A DNA stretch of 18,919 nucleotides from Saccoglossus kowalevskii (lineage: Eukaryota > Hemichordata > Enteropneusta > Harrimaniidae), in assembly GCF_000003605.2 (NCBI RefSeq), contig NW_003139322.1, forward strand, positions 304,146 to 323,064, written 5' to 3'. The notes below the pieces were generated by a model. That model was not told the origin of the DNA and searched no databases. It saw nothing but the letters and a program-made list of their open reading frames with translations. The position numbers and the translations under genes are program-made. Below, piece by piece: positions 18,150-18,919 of the stretch (within the stretch, counting starts at the first letter, position 1; each line of letters starts with the position of its first letter).

Positions 18150-18363
18150 AAGACCACTAGTTCAAGGGCTGAAAACGATTCTTCAGACAATAGTGGTCAA
18201 GTAATTTTGGTTGAAGTCTGTGAGAGATGATCTAGTGGAGACTGAAGTTGTTGCACATAGCGCATCTCAAGCTGAGAGAGAAGTTGTTCAGGATATTGGT
18301 AATGAAGATCATGTAGCGAGTGGTGAATTTAGACTTCGTGCTTCAGGATTCATACCTGAATGA
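18150..18363 (+). other. Two short acidic frames, unassigned
   Basis: 18150-18230 reads SSRAENDSSDNSGQVILVEV before a stop. In another frame, 18229-18363 reads DLVETEVVAHSASQAEREVV and then an acidic stretch to a stop. Acidic, serine-rich tails are common at the C-terminal end of Gypsy polyproteins, so this could be the far side of the Gypsy element with the LINE inserted in it, but that is conjecture. A perfect 16-bp palindrome (ATTAATGATCATTAAT) lies just upstream at 18129-18144. Confidence 0.2.
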
Positions 18364-18919
18364 ATATGTCAAAATGGCAGTCCAACAGCAGAATGCAGAG
18401 AGAGATATTTCACGGGTCAGAGAAATGGTTTGTGGACACAAAGTAGAAATAACAATATAGAAACAACTGGTAGTGTAGATTTAGAAAAAATATGAGTTGT
18501 ATGCTGTGTCATCGTCTTGTAGAAATTCAACGTTGCTGGAAGTCACGTTCAAGGGAAGATAGAACTGATCATTTGGTTAATTGAGTCGTGAGTAATTAAT
18601 TGTGTGCACATGGGGTTGGGAAAATCATTTTTAACATGGTTTTATATAATCCGGTTGCAATTCAGAGACTTTGTGAATGGCATTGCTCATTGAGTGAAGA
18701 TCCCTTACCCTAACCTGTGAATTCCATGTGACCCTGTATGAATGATTATACTCCATGTTTGAATTTTGTGAGTTTGTATGTGATGTTATGGTCTGCGTTT
18801 GAGAGTTCATGTCGTTTTGATTTGGTTTCAGGGTTATCAAGCATATGCATGCATTTTTTCGTCAGTGACTATACTTATTCAATTTGTAGTTCAATGTGTA
18901 TATGTTGTTATTGCTAACT
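18364..18919. other. Non-coding stretch, nothing recognised
   Basis: No exon, RNA gene, long terminal repeat or repeated motif was recognised on either strand. Confidence 0.5.

Noticed and set aside
1-18919. CRISPR array, tRNA or rRNA genes, bacterial promoters
   Set aside because: No regularly spaced identical repeats, no tRNA A/B-box pair and no rRNA-like segment were found; splice sites and element content are eukaryotic.

Overview
The window looks like invertebrate animal nuclear DNA. It is AT-rich, has short GT-AG introns, one split gene for a secreted von Willebrand factor D (VWD) protein, and a dense set of decayed metazoan mobile elements: a Polinton/Maverick fragment, a Ty3/Gypsy element, two LINEs and a small terminal-inverted-repeat element. 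Nothing bacterial is seen. The species cannot be fixed from the sequence; a marine invertebrate is only a guess.

Layout. 1-375 is the 3' end of a LINE. 376-2175 shows no gene. 2176-4605 (minus) is a five-exon gene for a signal-peptide protein with one VWD domain, with a TATA box at 4684-4690. 3985-8296 holds three diverged direct copies (A, B, C) and one inverted fragment (D) of an uncharacterised repeat. Copy A is split around the gene's promoter and first two exons. Copy C is interrupted by D and by a ~400-bp inverted-repeat element carrying a perfect 23-bp hairpin. 8297-10600 is non-coding, with regulatory-looking motif clusters: tandem CCAAT units, an NRF1/YY1-like ATG context, and a decayed minisatellite built on the CRE palindrome TGACGTCA.

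10603 to about 15330 (minus) is a decayed Polinton/adintovirus-like virion module. In transcription order it has the packaging ATPase C-terminus, a small basic protein, a conserved protein of unknown function, a retroviral-type integrase, a probable minor-capsid tail, a second small basic protein, the major capsid protein and an adenain-like protease. Nearly every gene carries frame breaks. The integrase has Asn where the second catalytic Asp is expected, and the protease Cys motif is out of frame, so the copy is fossil. No protein-primed DNA polymerase is visible.

From about 15420 on the plus strand come a degenerate Ty3/Gypsy reverse transcriptase and RNase H (15653-16690), then a LINE reverse transcriptase and C-terminal region (16932-18075), then short acidic reading frames (18150-18363) and featureless sequence to the end.

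The VWD gene is the only one that looks functional. The rest is a graveyard of nested mobile elements plus repeat-derived motif clusters.
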